Shown here piece after piece: positions 8,467 through 17,990 of a DNA stretch of 64,000 nt. Below the pieces are notes generated by a model. It had not been told where the DNA came from and did not search any database. It was given only the letters and a program-made list of their open reading frames with translations. The stretch is from an uncultured Eubacteriales bacterium (lineage in GTDB: Bacteria; Bacillota; Clostridia; Oscillospirales; Acutalibacteraceae). The first letter of the stretch is position 1; each line of letters starts with the position of its first letter. Made by a program: the position numbers and the translations under genes. The stretch is from assembly GCA_934463035.1 (NCBI GenBank), contig CAKSIG010000004.1, positions 62,001-126,000 of the forward strand, given 5' to 3'.

Positions 8467-8915
8467 TGAAAGATGTTTTGATAAAAATCAAAGGAATTCA
8501 GGGTCTGGACGGCGAAAAAGAGACTGTTGAGCTTACTACAACAGGGCGTTACGGTATACGCAACGGTGAATATCTCGTCGCTTACGCGGAAGATGGGGTA
8601 GCAGGCAACGGACGTATTAAAACTTCGCTGCGCATAAAAAAAGACGGCTCCGTTAATCTAAGCAGAACAGGGGACATTAACAGCCGTCTGACAGTACAGA
8701 AAGGCGTGCGCAATGTATGCCTTTACGGAACTCCGTACGGCGATATGCAGATCGGAATATACGGCGAAACGTTTGACAATAATCTGTCATCGAACGGCGG
8801 CAGCTTTGCTATGAGCTACACGATTGACTCAAACTTGCAGCTCGTAAGCCGAAATATAGTTGAAATACTGATTAAAGAGGTAAATGATAATGTCGATAAT
8901 TGTATCGGAAGCTAA
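8463..8915 (+). CDS. YwiB-like DUF1934 beta-barrel protein
   Basis: A 150-residue cytoplasmic protein with no membrane segment. The sequence is rich in beta strands and Gly turns, and position directly upstream of argS matches the YwiB/DUF1934 family of Firmicutes. The biochemical function of this family is not established to my knowledge. The start ATG overlaps the murI stop; a second ATG follows at 8466. Its 3' end overlaps argS by about 26 bases, so the three genes are likely translationally coupled. Confidence 0.75.
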   Translation: MMKDVLIKIKGIQGLDGEKETVELTTTGRYGIRNGEYLVAYAEDGVAGNGRIKTSLRIKKDGSVNLSRTGDINSRLTVQKGVRNVCLYGTPYGDMQIGIYGETFDNNLSSNGGSFAMSYTIDSNLQLVSRNIVEILIKEVNDNVDNCIGS

Positions 8916-10578
8916 GGAACAAATAAAAAACTTTATAATTGACGCCGCAAAAGCGGCTATGACTTCGGGTGAACTTAATTCCGCCGAGCTTACTGATTTT
9001 TCAGTCGAAGTACCTGCCAATCGCGAACACGGAGATTATGCCGTAAACGCCGCAATGGTATGGTCAAAGATTTTCAGAACCGCTCCGAGAAAGATTGCCG
9101 AGACCGTTCTTAAAAATGCAGATTTTGCCGGCACATATATAGACCGTTACGAAATAGCGGGACCCGGATTTATAAATTTCTTTTTGTCTGATGCTTATTA
9201 TGCCGATATACTTGCAGATGTTTGCGAAAAAGGCGAGAATTACGGCAAGAGCAATTACGGAAACGGCAAAAGGGTTCTTGTGGAATTTGTATCTGCAAAT
9301 CCGACGGGGCCTATGCACATAGGCAACGCCCGCGGAGGTGCATTGGGCGACTGTCTGGCTTCGGTGCTTGAAGCGGCCGGATATTATACAGAGAGAGAAT
9401 TTTATATAAACGACGCGGGAAATCAAATAAATAAGTTCGGTCTTTCGCTTGATTTGCGTTATTTACAGCTTTACAAAGACGGAGTCGAGATGCCCGAGGA
9501 CTCATATCACGGCGATGATATTATTGCTCACGCCAAGGCTTTTTCGGAAATATACGGTGATAGTTATGTTGATAAATCGGAAGCGGAAAGGCGTAAGGCT
9601 CTTGTCGATTTTGCTTTGCCTAAAAACATTCAGGGTCTTCACGACGATCTGTTAAAATACCGTATTGAATATAATACATGGTTCAAGGAAAGCTCACTTC
9701 ACAAAAGCGGCGAAACCGCTAAAATTATCGAGCTTTTGAAAAAAAGCGGATACACGTACGAAACAGAGGGCGCGTTATGGTTTAAGGCAACCGAATTTGG
9801 CTGCGATAAGGATTTTGTGCTTGTGCGCGCAAACGGCGTTCCGACCTATGTTGTCCCTGACATAGCGTACCATTATAATAAGTTGGTTACAAGAAATTTT
9901 GATAAAGCGATAGATGTTCTCGGCGCCGACCACCACGGATATGTTCCGAGATTGAAGGCGGCGCTCACCGCTCTCGGTGTTGACGCGTCGAAGCTCGATG
10001 TTGTTTTAATGCAAATGGTACGGCTTGTGCGCGACGGCGAAGTAATAAAGGCTTCCAAGCGTTCAGGCAAAGCAATAACGCTTGTGACATTGCTTGACGA
10101 AGTGCCGATAGACGCGGCAAGATTTTTCTTTAATCTGCGTGAACCTAACAGCCATTTTGATTTTGACCTTGACCTTGCGGTGAACGAGTCAAACAGCAAT
10201 CCCGTATACTACGTACAATATGCTTACGCGCGTATTTGCAGTATTATAAGAAACCTTGAATCCGAAGGTATAAAGCAGAGAAAATGCAGCCGTGAGAAAT
10301 TGTCTTTGCTCAAAACTCCCGAGGAAAGAGCGCTAACGGTGCATATTGCTTCTCTTACCGATGAAATAATTCTTTCGGCAAAAACATACGATCCCGCCAG
10401 AATTACTCATTACGTTGCAGAATTGGCTACAAAGTTCCACAAGTTCTATTCTGCGTGCAGGGTCAAGGTTGATGATGAAGTCTTAATGCAGGCGCGCCTT
10501 ACGCTCTGCAAGGATACGGCTACCGTCATTAAAAACGTATTAACTATGCTGAAAATTTCAGCTCCTGAAAAAATGTAA
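8890..10578 (+). CDS. argS: Arginyl-tRNA synthetase
   Basis: Charges tRNA-Arg. Two ATGs (8884 and 8890) are in frame; AGAGG at 8876-8880 is optimally spaced (about nine bases) for 8890, giving 562 residues beginning MSIIVSEAKEQ. The N-terminal Arg-N additional domain (about 1-90) is followed by the class I HIGH-type motif in ANPTGPMHIGNARGGALGD and the second catalytic loop around IKASKRSGK, then a C-terminal DALR anticodon-binding domain ending in LKISAPEKM. Normal family length. Followed after 12 bases by the pncB-like gene. Confidence 0.96.
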   Translation: MSIIVSEAKEQIKNFIIDAAKAAMTSGELNSAELTDFSVEVPANREHGDYAVNAAMVWSKIFRTAPRKIAETVLKNADFAGTYIDRYEIAGPGFINFFLSDAYYADILADVCEKGENYGKSNYGNGKRVLVEFVSANPTGPMHIGNARGGALGDCLASVLEAAGYYTEREFYINDAGNQINKFGLSLDLRYLQLYKDGVEMPEDSYHGDDIIAHAKAFSEIYGDSYVDKSEAERRKALVDFALPKNIQGLHDDLLKYRIEYNTWFKESSLHKSGETAKIIELLKKSGYTYETEGALWFKATEFGCDKDFVLVRANGVPTYVVPDIAYHYNKLVTRNFDKAIDVLGADHHGYVPRLKAALTALGVDASKLDVVLMQMVRLVRDGEVIKASKRSGKAITLVTLLDEVPIDAARFFFNLREPNSHFDFDLDLAVNESNSNPVYYVQYAYARICSIIRNLESEGIKQRKCSREKLSLLKTPEERALTVHIASLTDEIILSAKTYDPARITHYVAELATKFHKFYSACRVKVDDEVLMQARLTLCKDTATVIKNVLTMLKISAPEKM

Positions 10579-10590
10579 ACGGGGTGCATT

Positions 10591-12033
10591 ATGGAAAAGA
10601 CAAAACGCAATTTAACAATGCTTATGGATCTGTACGAGCTTACAATGGCTAACGGTATATTCACAAGCGACCTTCGGGACACGGTGACATATTTTGATAT
10701 GTTTTTCCGCAAAGTCCCTGATGACGGCGGCTATGCCATAATGGCCGGTCTGCAACAGTTGATTGAATATATGAACGACCTTAAATTCAATGAGGACGAT
10801 ATTGAGTATTTAAGAGGTCTTAACCTGTTTTCAGAAGAATTTATAGAATATTTGAAAACTTTTAAATTCAGTTGTGACGTGTGGGCGGTGCCTGAGGGTA
10901 CGGTTATTTTTCCGCATGAACCGATTGTTACTGTCAGGGGTCCCGCTATGCAGGCTTTGATGCTTGAAACAATGGTTTTGCTTACGATAAATCATCAGTC
11001 GCTTATCGCAACAAAATCAAACCGCATTGTGCGCGCAGCACAGGGCAGACCTGTTATGGAGTTCGGCGCACGCCGCGCTCACGGATACGACGCGGCTTAT
11101 TACGGCGCGCGAGCCGCTGTTATAGGCGGTTGTGCAGGAACCTCATGCTTGATGACAGCTAAGGATTTCAATGTTGCCGCATCAGGCACTATGGCGCACA
11201 GTTGGGTTCAGATGTTTAATGACGAATATACTGCTTTTAAAGTCTACGCCGAAAAATATCCTGACAGTTGTTTGCTTCTTGTGGACACATATAACGTTAT
11301 TAAATCAGGTATTCCGAATGCTATTAAAGTGTTTGACGATGTTTTGAAACCTCTCGGAAAGCGCCCGCTTGGAATACGTATTGACAGCGGCGATATAACC
11401 TATATTACCAAACGCGCACGCAAAATGCTTGATGACGCGGGTTACCCCGATTGCAAAATATGCATTTCAAATTCTTTGGACGAATATTTGATACGGGATA
11501 TGATCTTCCAAGGGGCTAAGGTTGACAGCTACGGCGTCGGCGAAAGACTTATCACGGCTTCAAGCGAGGCGGTGTTCGGCGGTGTATACAAGCTGTCGGC
11601 TGTTGAGTCAAACGGCAAAATAATACCTAAGATCAAAATAAGTGAAAACGCCGCAAAAATAACATTGCCCGGCGTGAAAATTCCGTGGCGTCTTTATGAC
11701 CGTGATACAGGTAAGGCTATTGCAGACGTTATAACCCTTAATAATGAGATTATTGACGACAGCGAGCCTTATGAAATCTTCCACCCGGAGCATACCTGGA
11801 AACGCAAGGTCGTTACTAACTTTGTTGCAAAAAAGTTGCAAACACGCATATTTGACCACGGAAAACAGGTATACAACAGCGCCTCGGTCAAGGAAATTTC
11901 AAAATACCGTGCCGAGCAGGTAGAGTCCCTTTGGGACGAGGTCAAGCGTTTTGAAAATCCGCATACTTACTATGTGGATCTTTCAGAGGACCTGTGGACT
12001 TTAAGACACGATTTGCTGAATGAGCTTTCGTGA
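10591..12033 (+). CDS. pncB: Nicotinate phosphoribosyltransferase
   Basis: Salvages nicotinate into NAD by joining it to phosphoribosyl pyrophosphate. The 480-residue protein starts with LTMLMDLYELTMANG, typical of this family, and shows EFGARRAHGYDAA, GTMAHSWVQ and GIRIDSGDITY, which form the substrate and phosphoribosyl site. It belongs to the longer bacterial NAPRTase type. It is cotranscribed with argS by position (12-base gap), which has no obvious functional meaning. Confidence 0.94.
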   Translation: MEKTKRNLTMLMDLYELTMANGIFTSDLRDTVTYFDMFFRKVPDDGGYAIMAGLQQLIEYMNDLKFNEDDIEYLRGLNLFSEEFIEYLKTFKFSCDVWAVPEGTVIFPHEPIVTVRGPAMQALMLETMVLLTINHQSLIATKSNRIVRAAQGRPVMEFGARRAHGYDAAYYGARAAVIGGCAGTSCLMTAKDFNVAASGTMAHSWVQMFNDEYTAFKVYAEKYPDSCLLLVDTYNVIKSGIPNAIKVFDDVLKPLGKRPLGIRIDSGDITYITKRARKMLDDAGYPDCKICISNSLDEYLIRDMIFQGAKVDSYGVGERLITASSEAVFGGVYKLSAVESNGKIIPKIKISENAAKITLPGVKIPWRLYDRDTGKAIADVITLNNEIIDDSEPYEIFHPEHTWKRKVVTNFVAKKLQTRIFDHGKQVYNSASVKEISKYRAEQVESLWDEVKRFENPHTYYVDLSEDLWTLRHDLLNELS

Positions 12034-12063
12034 TACGGTCCATTAAAAAGAACGGAGATTGCA

Positions 12064-12618
12064 ATGAAACGAATTGTTAGTTTACTTATATGCTTTGCCG
12101 TAATTATGGCCTTTGTAGGCTGCGACAGGGCAAACACATCTTCCGATACAAACGGAGTAGATGTTGAATACTATGCTAAATTAGGTAAAATGCCGGAGAG
12201 CGAATACGCCCTTTCAGACGATTGCGAAAAGGTTAAATCGGAGCTGACAGCAAAATCGGAAGAAGACGAATCCTTTATTTGCAGTATTGACGAGGGGCAA
12301 CAGTCGGTACTTATAAATACGGGTAATTTCTATTATTATTATGACAAAAGCAAAGCGGATAAAGGAATTTCTTGTATTGTCGCTCTTGACACCGCTTACG
12401 GATTTGAGAACGGAACGATTAGTTTAGAAATAAAAGAGGCGCTTTCTAAATTTACACCTGAGGAATCCGAAAATACCGACAATTTGTTTTTTATGAATGA
12501 TATGGATAATGGTTCGCAGTTAAAGTATCAATTCGGAAAAAATACAGTAATTTTTGTTTTTCAGGATAACGCTTTATGCGCTACTGTTTTGTACGATTCT
12601 GAAAATTGGAATTTATAA
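12064..12618 (+). CDS. Hypothetical lipoprotein
   Basis: A 184-residue protein with a lipoprotein signal: basic start MKRIV, hydrophobic core and a lipobox-like AFVGC around residues 16-20. The mature part is acidic, begins with a Ser/Thr/Asn-rich linker and has no motif I recognise. It lies 30 bases after pncB and 15 before lon. Several Firmicute surface lipoproteins have this general look (DUF4358-like), but I cannot assign the family with certainty. Confidence 0.75.
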   Translation: MKRIVSLLICFAVIMAFVGCDRANTSSDTNGVDVEYYAKLGKMPESEYALSDDCEKVKSELTAKSEEDESFICSIDEGQQSVLINTGNFYYYYDKSKADKGISCIVALDTAYGFENGTISLEIKEALSKFTPEESENTDNLFFMNDMDNGSQLKYQFGKNTVIFVFQDNALCATVLYDSENWNL

Positions 12619-12633
12619 TTTAGGTGAGTTTTA

Positions 12634-15033
12634 ATGTCAATAGATACCGTAAATAAAATTGCAACTATGCCGCTGCTTGCCCTGCGCGGTTTGGTTATGT
12701 TTCCGCATATGGTGCTTACTTTTGATGTAGGCAGAAAAAAATCAGCGGAAGCATTGAACGCCGCAATGGCAAGCGACAGGACGATATTCCTCGTCACCCA
12801 AAAGGATATTTCGGTTGACGAGCCTACAAAAAAGGATTTATATGAAATAGGCTGTGTTGCAAAAATCAGACAGGTGTTTAAAATATCCGATAACGTTGTT
12901 AAGGTTCTTGTTGAAGGTCTTTACCGCGCGGAACTTGTATCGTGCTTTAATTTGGACGAGCATATTGTTTGCAGTGTCACGGAGTGTGAAATAGCAGGGA
13001 ACGGAAGCCGCGAAATTTATAAAGAAGCTCTTGTAAGAAAAATAAGATCGCAGCTGCAAAAATATGCGGAGGTAGCTCCCAATATTGCACCAGATGTTTT
13101 GATGACAGTCGCGAATAACAGTGACATAGGCTTTTTGTCAGATTTTATTGCTTTTAACGTTCCCGCGCCGTTTGATGATAAACAGTATATTCTTGAACAG
13201 CTTTCACCCGTAAAACGCGCAAAGGTTTTGCTTGAAATGCTTGACAAGGAACGAAAGATAACAGAGATTGATAATAAAATAAGCGAAAATACAAAGGTTG
13301 CGATTGACGATAATCAGCGTGAGTATTATTTGCGCGAACAGCTTCGCGTTATCAGCAACGAGCTGTACGGTGATGAAACCTTTGACGAGGTTGAACAATA
13401 CCGCGATAAGATAGTTAAATTGAATGCCGATGATGATGTTAAATCGGAACTGATGATCGAGGTAAATAAACTTGCCAAAATGCCTCAGGGTTCGCACGAG
13501 GCAACCGTTGTGCGCGATTATCTTGATGAATGTTTAAGTCTGCCTTGGAACAAAAAAACAAAGACAATAACCGATATTCACCGTGCCGAAAGAATTTTAA
13601 ACAGAGATTTTTACGGTATGAAAAAGGTTAAGGAACGCATATTGGAAATGCTTTCGGTTTATGCCGTGGCACCTGATATTAAGGGTCAGATAATATGTCT
13701 TGTCGGACCTCCCGGCGTTGGAAAAACCTCTATCTGCAAAACCGTTGCCGAGTGTATGGGCAGAAAATTTGTAAGGGTTTCCTTAGGCGGAATACACGAC
13801 GAAGCCGAAATAAGAGGTCACAGAAGAACCTATATCGGCTCTATGCCGGGTAAAATCATAAAAGCCGTAAAGCAGGCGGGAAGTTCTAATCCTTTAATTC
13901 TGCTCGATGAAATTGATAAGCTCGGTAACGATTATAAGGGAGATCCTTCTTCGGCTCTGCTTGAAGTGCTTGACCCCGAGCAAAACAATACGTTTACCGA
14001 TCATTTTATTGAAATTCCTTATGATTTGAGCAGTGCCGTGTTTATCACTACCGCCAACTATGCGGAAAATATACCGGCTCCTCTTTATGACCGTATGGAA
14101 ATAATAGAATTGCCGAGTTATACGAGAGAAGAAAAGTTCAATATTGCAAAAAAACATCTGCTTGGTAAGGAATTAAAACGTCACGGATTAACGCAAAAAA
14201 ATTGCAGAATTTGCGATTCTGCGCTGTATGAGATTATTGATTCGTATACGCGTGAAGCGGGTGTGCGTAATCTTGAACGCAATATAGCGTCGCTGTGCCG
14301 TAAAGCGGCAAAGAAGATTGCCGAAAAAACAGAAACACGCGTTGTAATTAAGGGAAACGATATTGAAAAGTTTTTGGGTGCAAAGAAATTTAAACCAGAG
14401 CGTATTCTCGAAAAAGACGAAGTAGGTATTATAAACGGACTTGCGTGGACAGCGGTCGGCGGTGAAATAATGCAGCTTGAAGTTGCTGTAATGGACGGCA
14501 CAGGCAAGGTTGAACTTACAGGCTCGCTCGGAGACGTTATGAAGGAGTCCGCCCACGCGGCAATCAGTTATGTGCGCGCCAACGCTAAGCGTTACGGTAT
14601 TGACGGGGATTCTTATAAAACCAAGGATATACATATCCACGCAACCGAAGCGGCGGTTCCAAAGGACGGACCCTCTGCGGGCGTGACAATAACCACGGGT
14701 ATCGTGTCGGCTTTGACAGGAGCGCCTGTAAAGCGCGAGGTCGCAATGACAGGGGAGATAACCATACTCGGCAGGGTATTGCCGATAGGCGGTCTGCGTG
14801 AAAAAGCGATGGCGGCTTACCGCGGAGGCGTAAAAAAGATATTCATTCCGAAAGACAATATATCCGACATTGAAGAAATCGACGATATAGTTAAGGAAAA
14901 TATTTTGTTTGTGCCTGTCTCTCACGTTGATGAAATTATAAAGGAAGCTATTGTGTTTCCGCAGACCAAACGTGTTGTAAAATCGGTAGGCAGTCAAACC
15001 CGAACCGCTGTGTATGACGCACATCATTGCTGA
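12634..15033 (+). CDS. lon: ATP-dependent protease Lon
   Basis: Degrades misfolded and regulatory proteins in the cytoplasm. The 799 residues contain the N-terminal LAN substrate domain (MPLLALRGLVMFPHM), the AAA+ module with Walker A GPPGVGKTS, Walker B PLILLDEIDKL and sensor region, and the C-terminal Ser-Lys protease with PKDGPSAGV (catalytic Ser) and GGLREKAMAA (catalytic Lys). Length is normal for LonA. The gene is followed by ysxC, a common Firmicute pairing. Confidence 0.97.
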   Translation: MSIDTVNKIATMPLLALRGLVMFPHMVLTFDVGRKKSAEALNAAMASDRTIFLVTQKDISVDEPTKKDLYEIGCVAKIRQVFKISDNVVKVLVEGLYRAELVSCFNLDEHIVCSVTECEIAGNGSREIYKEALVRKIRSQLQKYAEVAPNIAPDVLMTVANNSDIGFLSDFIAFNVPAPFDDKQYILEQLSPVKRAKVLLEMLDKERKITEIDNKISENTKVAIDDNQREYYLREQLRVISNELYGDETFDEVEQYRDKIVKLNADDDVKSELMIEVNKLAKMPQGSHEATVVRDYLDECLSLPWNKKTKTITDIHRAERILNRDFYGMKKVKERILEMLSVYAVAPDIKGQIICLVGPPGVGKTSICKTVAECMGRKFVRVSLGGIHDEAEIRGHRRTYIGSMPGKIIKAVKQAGSSNPLILLDEIDKLGNDYKGDPSSALLEVLDPEQNNTFTDHFIEIPYDLSSAVFITTANYAENIPAPLYDRMEIIELPSYTREEKFNIAKKHLLGKELKRHGLTQKNCRICDSALYEIIDSYTREAGVRNLERNIASLCRKAAKKIAEKTETRVVIKGNDIEKFLGAKKFKPERILEKDEVGIINGLAWTAVGGEIMQLEVAVMDGTGKVELTGSLGDVMKESAHAAISYVRANAKRYGIDGDSYKTKDIHIHATEAAVPKDGPSAGVTITTGIVSALTGAPVKREVAMTGEITILGRVLPIGGLREKAMAAYRGGVKKIFIPKDNISDIEEIDDIVKENILFVPVSHVDEIIKEAIVFPQTKRVVKSVGSQTRTAVYDAHHC

Positions 15034-15044
15034 AAGGTTGTTAT

Positions 15045-15629
15045 ATGAATTACAATAATGTGAGTTTTGAAAAAGCATACGGAACCTTTGAACAGTTGGA
15101 GCCGTCAAGTCTGCCTGAAATATGCTTTTCGGGCAGGTCAAACGTCGGAAAATCTTCGTTGATAAATAAAGTTGTAGGCAGAAAATCGCTTGCGCGCGTC
15201 AGTACAAAACCGGGGAAGACGGTTACCATCAACTTTTACAGGCTCGACAATGTTCATTTGGCGGATCTTCCGGGCTACGGCTACGCTAAGGTTCCTTTCA
15301 GTGAAAAAACACGCTGGTCGGAACTTATGGAGGGATTTTTTAACTCGGGACGCAATATAAAAATGGTGTTCCAGTTGATAGATATGCGCCATCCTGCAAC
15401 TGAATTTGATATTTCTATGCTTGATTTTTTAAAGCAAACGGGAACGCCGTATTCCGTGGTTCTTACAAAATGTGACAAATTGAATAAAACCGAATATTCA
15501 AAGCGTCTTGAAGCGATAAATGATGAGCTTGGTCATTATACGGACGGAGTTAACATAATACCGTTTTCATCACTGAAATCCATCGGCGTTGAGGAAATAA
15601 GAAATATCATCGAAAAAGTTTGCCTGTAA
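15045..15629 (+). CDS. ysxC: Ribosome biogenesis GTPase YsxC/EngB
   Basis: Essential GTPase for 50S subunit assembly. I start it at ATG 15045 (MNYNNVSFEK), which has GAAAGG seven bases upstream and clears the lon stop; an upstream in-frame start is rejected. The 194 residues show G1 GRSNVGKSS, the G2 Thr in KPGKT, G3 DLPGYGYA and G4 TKCDK in the usual order. Confidence 0.95.
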   Translation: MNYNNVSFEKAYGTFEQLEPSSLPEICFSGRSNVGKSSLINKVVGRKSLARVSTKPGKTVTINFYRLDNVHLADLPGYGYAKVPFSEKTRWSELMEGFFNSGRNIKMVFQLIDMRHPATEFDISMLDFLKQTGTPYSVVLTKCDKLNKTEYSKRLEAINDELGHYTDGVNIIPFSSLKSIGVEEIRNIIEKVCL

Positions 15630-15639
15630 AGAAAATTAC

Positions 15640-15695
15640 TTGACATACCTTTAATAGTGTGTTATACTACGTCTGTAAAGTAATTTCCTTTACAG
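15640..15695 (+). promoter_or_regulatory. ylxM-ffh promoter with palindrome near the transcription start
   Basis: TTGACA (15640-15645) and TATACT (15663-15668) are 17 bases apart, a near-consensus vegetative promoter. Just downstream is an 8-bp perfect inverted repeat, CTGTAAAG (15673-15680) and CTTTACAG (15688-15695). A further CTGTAAAG (15624-15631) overlaps the ysxC stop upstream of the -35. The transcript would begin within or just before the hairpin. Confidence 0.8.
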
Positions 15696-15706
15696 CGAGG
15701 TGCTTT

Positions 15707-16015
15707 ATGGGTAAGGATTTGCATGTTTGTTCGTTGCTTGATGTTTACGGCTGTTTTTTAGGCGATAAACAGCGCCGTTTAACGGAGTATTACTATAACG
15801 ACGATCTTTCGCTTGCTGAAATAGCGGAAAACGAGGAAATGACCCGTCAAGGTGTCCGCGATGCAATAACGCGCGCTGTAAAACAGCTTAACGAGCTTGA
15901 AGAAAAGTGCAATTATTGCAGTAAGTTCTACCGTTTAAAGCAACTTTCTCAGGCTGCGAGAAACGGCGTTTTGAGCGACTATTCTGAAATGCTTGATATT
16001 ATAGATAACATTTAG
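15707..16015 (+). CDS. ylxM: YlxM, SRP-associated helix-turn-helix protein
   Basis: Small helical protein (102 residues) of the UPF0122/YlxM family that accompanies ffh in Firmicutes and modulates the SRP GTPases in characterised species. A sigma-like HTH is visible (LSLAEIAENEEMTRQGVRDAI, residues about 35-55). The start ATG 15707 follows GCGAGGTG; an upstream in-frame start lies inside the promoter and is rejected. It is separated from ffh by 11 bases. Confidence 0.92.
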   Translation: MGKDLHVCSLLDVYGCFLGDKQRRLTEYYYNDDLSLAEIAENEEMTRQGVRDAITRAVKQLNELEEKCNYCSKFYRLKQLSQAARNGVLSDYSEMLDIIDNI

Positions 16016-16026
16016 GAGATGTGAGT

Positions 16027-17367
16027 ATGGCGTTTGACAATTTATCCGATAAACTTTCAGGCGTTTTCAAACGTCTTCGTTCAAAGGGCAAACTTTCCGA
16101 AAGCGATGTTAAGGAGGCTATGCGCGAGGTTCGTTTAGCGCTTCTGGAAGCTGACGTAAACTATAAGGTTGCTAAGGATTTTACAAACAGCGTTGCTGAA
16201 AAATGCATAGGCGCAAATGTTATGGAAAGTCTTACTGCGCCGCAAATGGTAGTTAAAATCGTCAAAGAGGAATTAACCGAACTTATGGGAAGCGAGCAGG
16301 CTCGCTTAAAAACATCTTCAAAAATCCCCACTGTAATTATGATGTGCGGTTTGCAGGGTTCGGGTAAAACCACCCATTCTGCAAAACTTGCCAAATACTT
16401 AAAGGCTCAGGGTCACAGACCCTTGCTTGTCGCTTGTGACATTTACCGTCCCGCTGCTATTGAACAGTTGAAGGTTGTCGGCAAGGCAGTTGATTGTCCC
16501 GTTTTTGAAATGGGTACAGAAAAGCCGGAGATAATCGCTAAAAAAGCTGTTGCACACGCGCGTGATTACGGTTATGATTTTGTCATTCTTGATACCGCAG
16601 GACGTCTTCATATCGACGTCGATTTGATGGAGGAATTGAAACGCATAACTCAGACGGTCGAAGTCAACGATGTTTTGCTTGTTATTGACTCTATGGTAGG
16701 TCAGGACGCCGTTAATATTGCAAAGGCATTTAACGAACAGCTTGAAATTGACGGCATAATTCTTACCAAGCTCGACGGTGATACCAGGGGCGGCGCTGCG
16801 CTGTCCGCAAGGGCGGTTACGGGCAAACCGATTATGTTTGTAGGCGTGGGCGAAAAGCTCGATGAGCTTGATGAATTTCATCCCGACCGAATGGCTTCGC
16901 GTATACTCGGTATGGGTGACGTACTTTCGCTTATAGAACGTGTTGAAAACGAGCTTGATGAGAAAAAGGCAGAGGAAACCGCAAAACGTTTACAACAGAA
17001 TAAATTTGATATGAACGATCTGCTTGAACAGTTTCAGCAGATAAAGAAAATGGGTTCTCTCAAAAGCGTTCTGTCGATGATTCCCGGTATGTCAAAGCAG
17101 CTTCGCGACGTCGATATTGACGACAGGCAAATGTTGCGTGTAGAGGCTATTATCAAGTCAATGACCGCAAAAGAACGCTCTAAACCCGATATAATAGGCG
17201 GTTCAAGAAAACGCAGGATTGCAGCGGGTTCAGGCACAAAGGTTGAAGATGTAAACAAACTTTTGCGGCAATACGAGCAAATGAAAAAGATGTTCAAACA
17301 GATGACGGCAAAGGGCGGCAAACGCCGTCTTATGAGAGGAATGCCGCCGGGTGGTTTCGGTTTTTAA
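16027..17367 (+). CDS. ffh: Signal recognition particle protein Ffh
   Basis: SRP54 homologue that delivers nascent membrane proteins to FtsY. Start ATG 16027 has AGGAG eight bases upstream (an in-frame GTG at 16021 is too close). The 446 residues hold the N domain with ALLEADVNYKV, the G domain with GLQGSGKTT, DTAGR and TKLDGD, and a Met-rich C-terminal M domain with SMIPGM and the terminal GMPPGGFGF. Complete and of normal length. Confidence 0.97.
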   Translation: MAFDNLSDKLSGVFKRLRSKGKLSESDVKEAMREVRLALLEADVNYKVAKDFTNSVAEKCIGANVMESLTAPQMVVKIVKEELTELMGSEQARLKTSSKIPTVIMMCGLQGSGKTTHSAKLAKYLKAQGHRPLLVACDIYRPAAIEQLKVVGKAVDCPVFEMGTEKPEIIAKKAVAHARDYGYDFVILDTAGRLHIDVDLMEELKRITQTVEVNDVLLVIDSMVGQDAVNIAKAFNEQLEIDGIILTKLDGDTRGGAALSARAVTGKPIMFVGVGEKLDELDEFHPDRMASRILGMGDVLSLIERVENELDEKKAEETAKRLQQNKFDMNDLLEQFQQIKKMGSLKSVLSMIPGMSKQLRDVDIDDRQMLRVEAIIKSMTAKERSKPDIIGGSRKRRIAAGSGTKVEDVNKLLRQYEQMKKMFKQMTAKGGKRRLMRGMPPGGFGF

Positions 17368-17418
17368 GAGTTTATATTCTTTTAAAAATATATATTTCTT
17401 TATGGAGGTGTTTGTATA

Positions 17419-17661
17419 ATGGCAGTTAAAATCAGACTTCGCCGTTTAGGCGCAAAAAAAGCTCCTTTTTACCGTGTAGTTGTTGCTGATTCAAGATTCC
17501 CGCGTGACGGACGTTTTATCGAGGAAATCGGATATTATGATCCCACAAAGAATCCCGCAGTAGTTAATATTGACGGTGAGAAGGCTAAGAAGTGGATAGC
17601 AAACGGTGCCCAGCCTACCGATACCGTTAAGGCTCTGCTTAAAAAGAACGATGTTCTCTAA
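17419..17661 (+). CDS. rpsP: 30S ribosomal protein S16
   Basis: 80-residue ribosomal protein with the characteristic N-terminus KIRLRRLGAKKAPFYR and FIEEIGYYDPTKNP. A strong GGAGGTG site precedes the ATG. Lies 51 bases after ffh and 27 before khpA, the standard Firmicute order. Confidence 0.98.
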   Translation: MAVKIRLRRLGAKKAPFYRVVVADSRFPRDGRFIEEIGYYDPTKNPAVVNIDGEKAKKWIANGAQPTDTVKALLKKNDVL

Positions 17662-17688
17662 TTTTCAGTAATATGGTATGGTGATTTT

Positions 17689-17922
17689 ATGAAAGAGCTT
17701 TTGATCTCTATTGCATCAGGCCTTGTTGAAGACCCCGATGCGGTAACAGTTACTGTTGATGAGCCTGATGATGAAAACGTTGTCGTTTATCATCTTCACG
17801 TGGCAGAGAACGATATGGGACGCGTTATAGGTAAACAGGGAAGAATAGCTAAGGCTATCCGTACCGTAATGCGCGCCGTTGCCAACCGTGCTAATGAGAA
17901 AATTGCGGTTGAAATTGATTAG
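17689..17922 (+). CDS. khpA: KhpA, KH-domain RNA-binding protein
   Basis: 77-residue single KH-domain protein (formerly YlqC). The RNA-binding GxxG loop is visible as VIGKQGRIAKAIR. In Firmicutes it pairs with KhpB/EloR and affects cell division and small RNAs. The gene is always next to rpsP in this group, as here. Confidence 0.95.
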   Translation: MKELLISIASGLVEDPDAVTVTVDEPDDENVVVYHLHVAENDMGRVIGKQGRIAKAIRTVMRAVANRANEKIAVEID

Positions 17923-17949
17923 TCTGTTAATTTAATGGGACTGTATTTT

Positions 17950-17971
17950 GACCGGACATTTTTGTCCGGTC
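17950..17971 (+). terminator. Hairpin between khpA and rimM
   Basis: A 9-bp GC-rich perfect inverted repeat (17950-17958 and 17963-17971, loop TTTT) is followed by TCATTTTTA. It could terminate part of the rpsP transcript before rimM-trmD; the short, interrupted T-run suggests incomplete termination. Confidence 0.65.
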
Positions 17972-17990
17972 TCATTTTTACGGAGGAAGT

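Noticed and set aside
14188..15141. Long minus-strand ORF (317 codons) opposite lon and ysxC
   Set aside because: It is fully antisense to two well-supported genes, its translation is rich in Cys, Tyr and His without any family motif, and it lacks a ribosome site.
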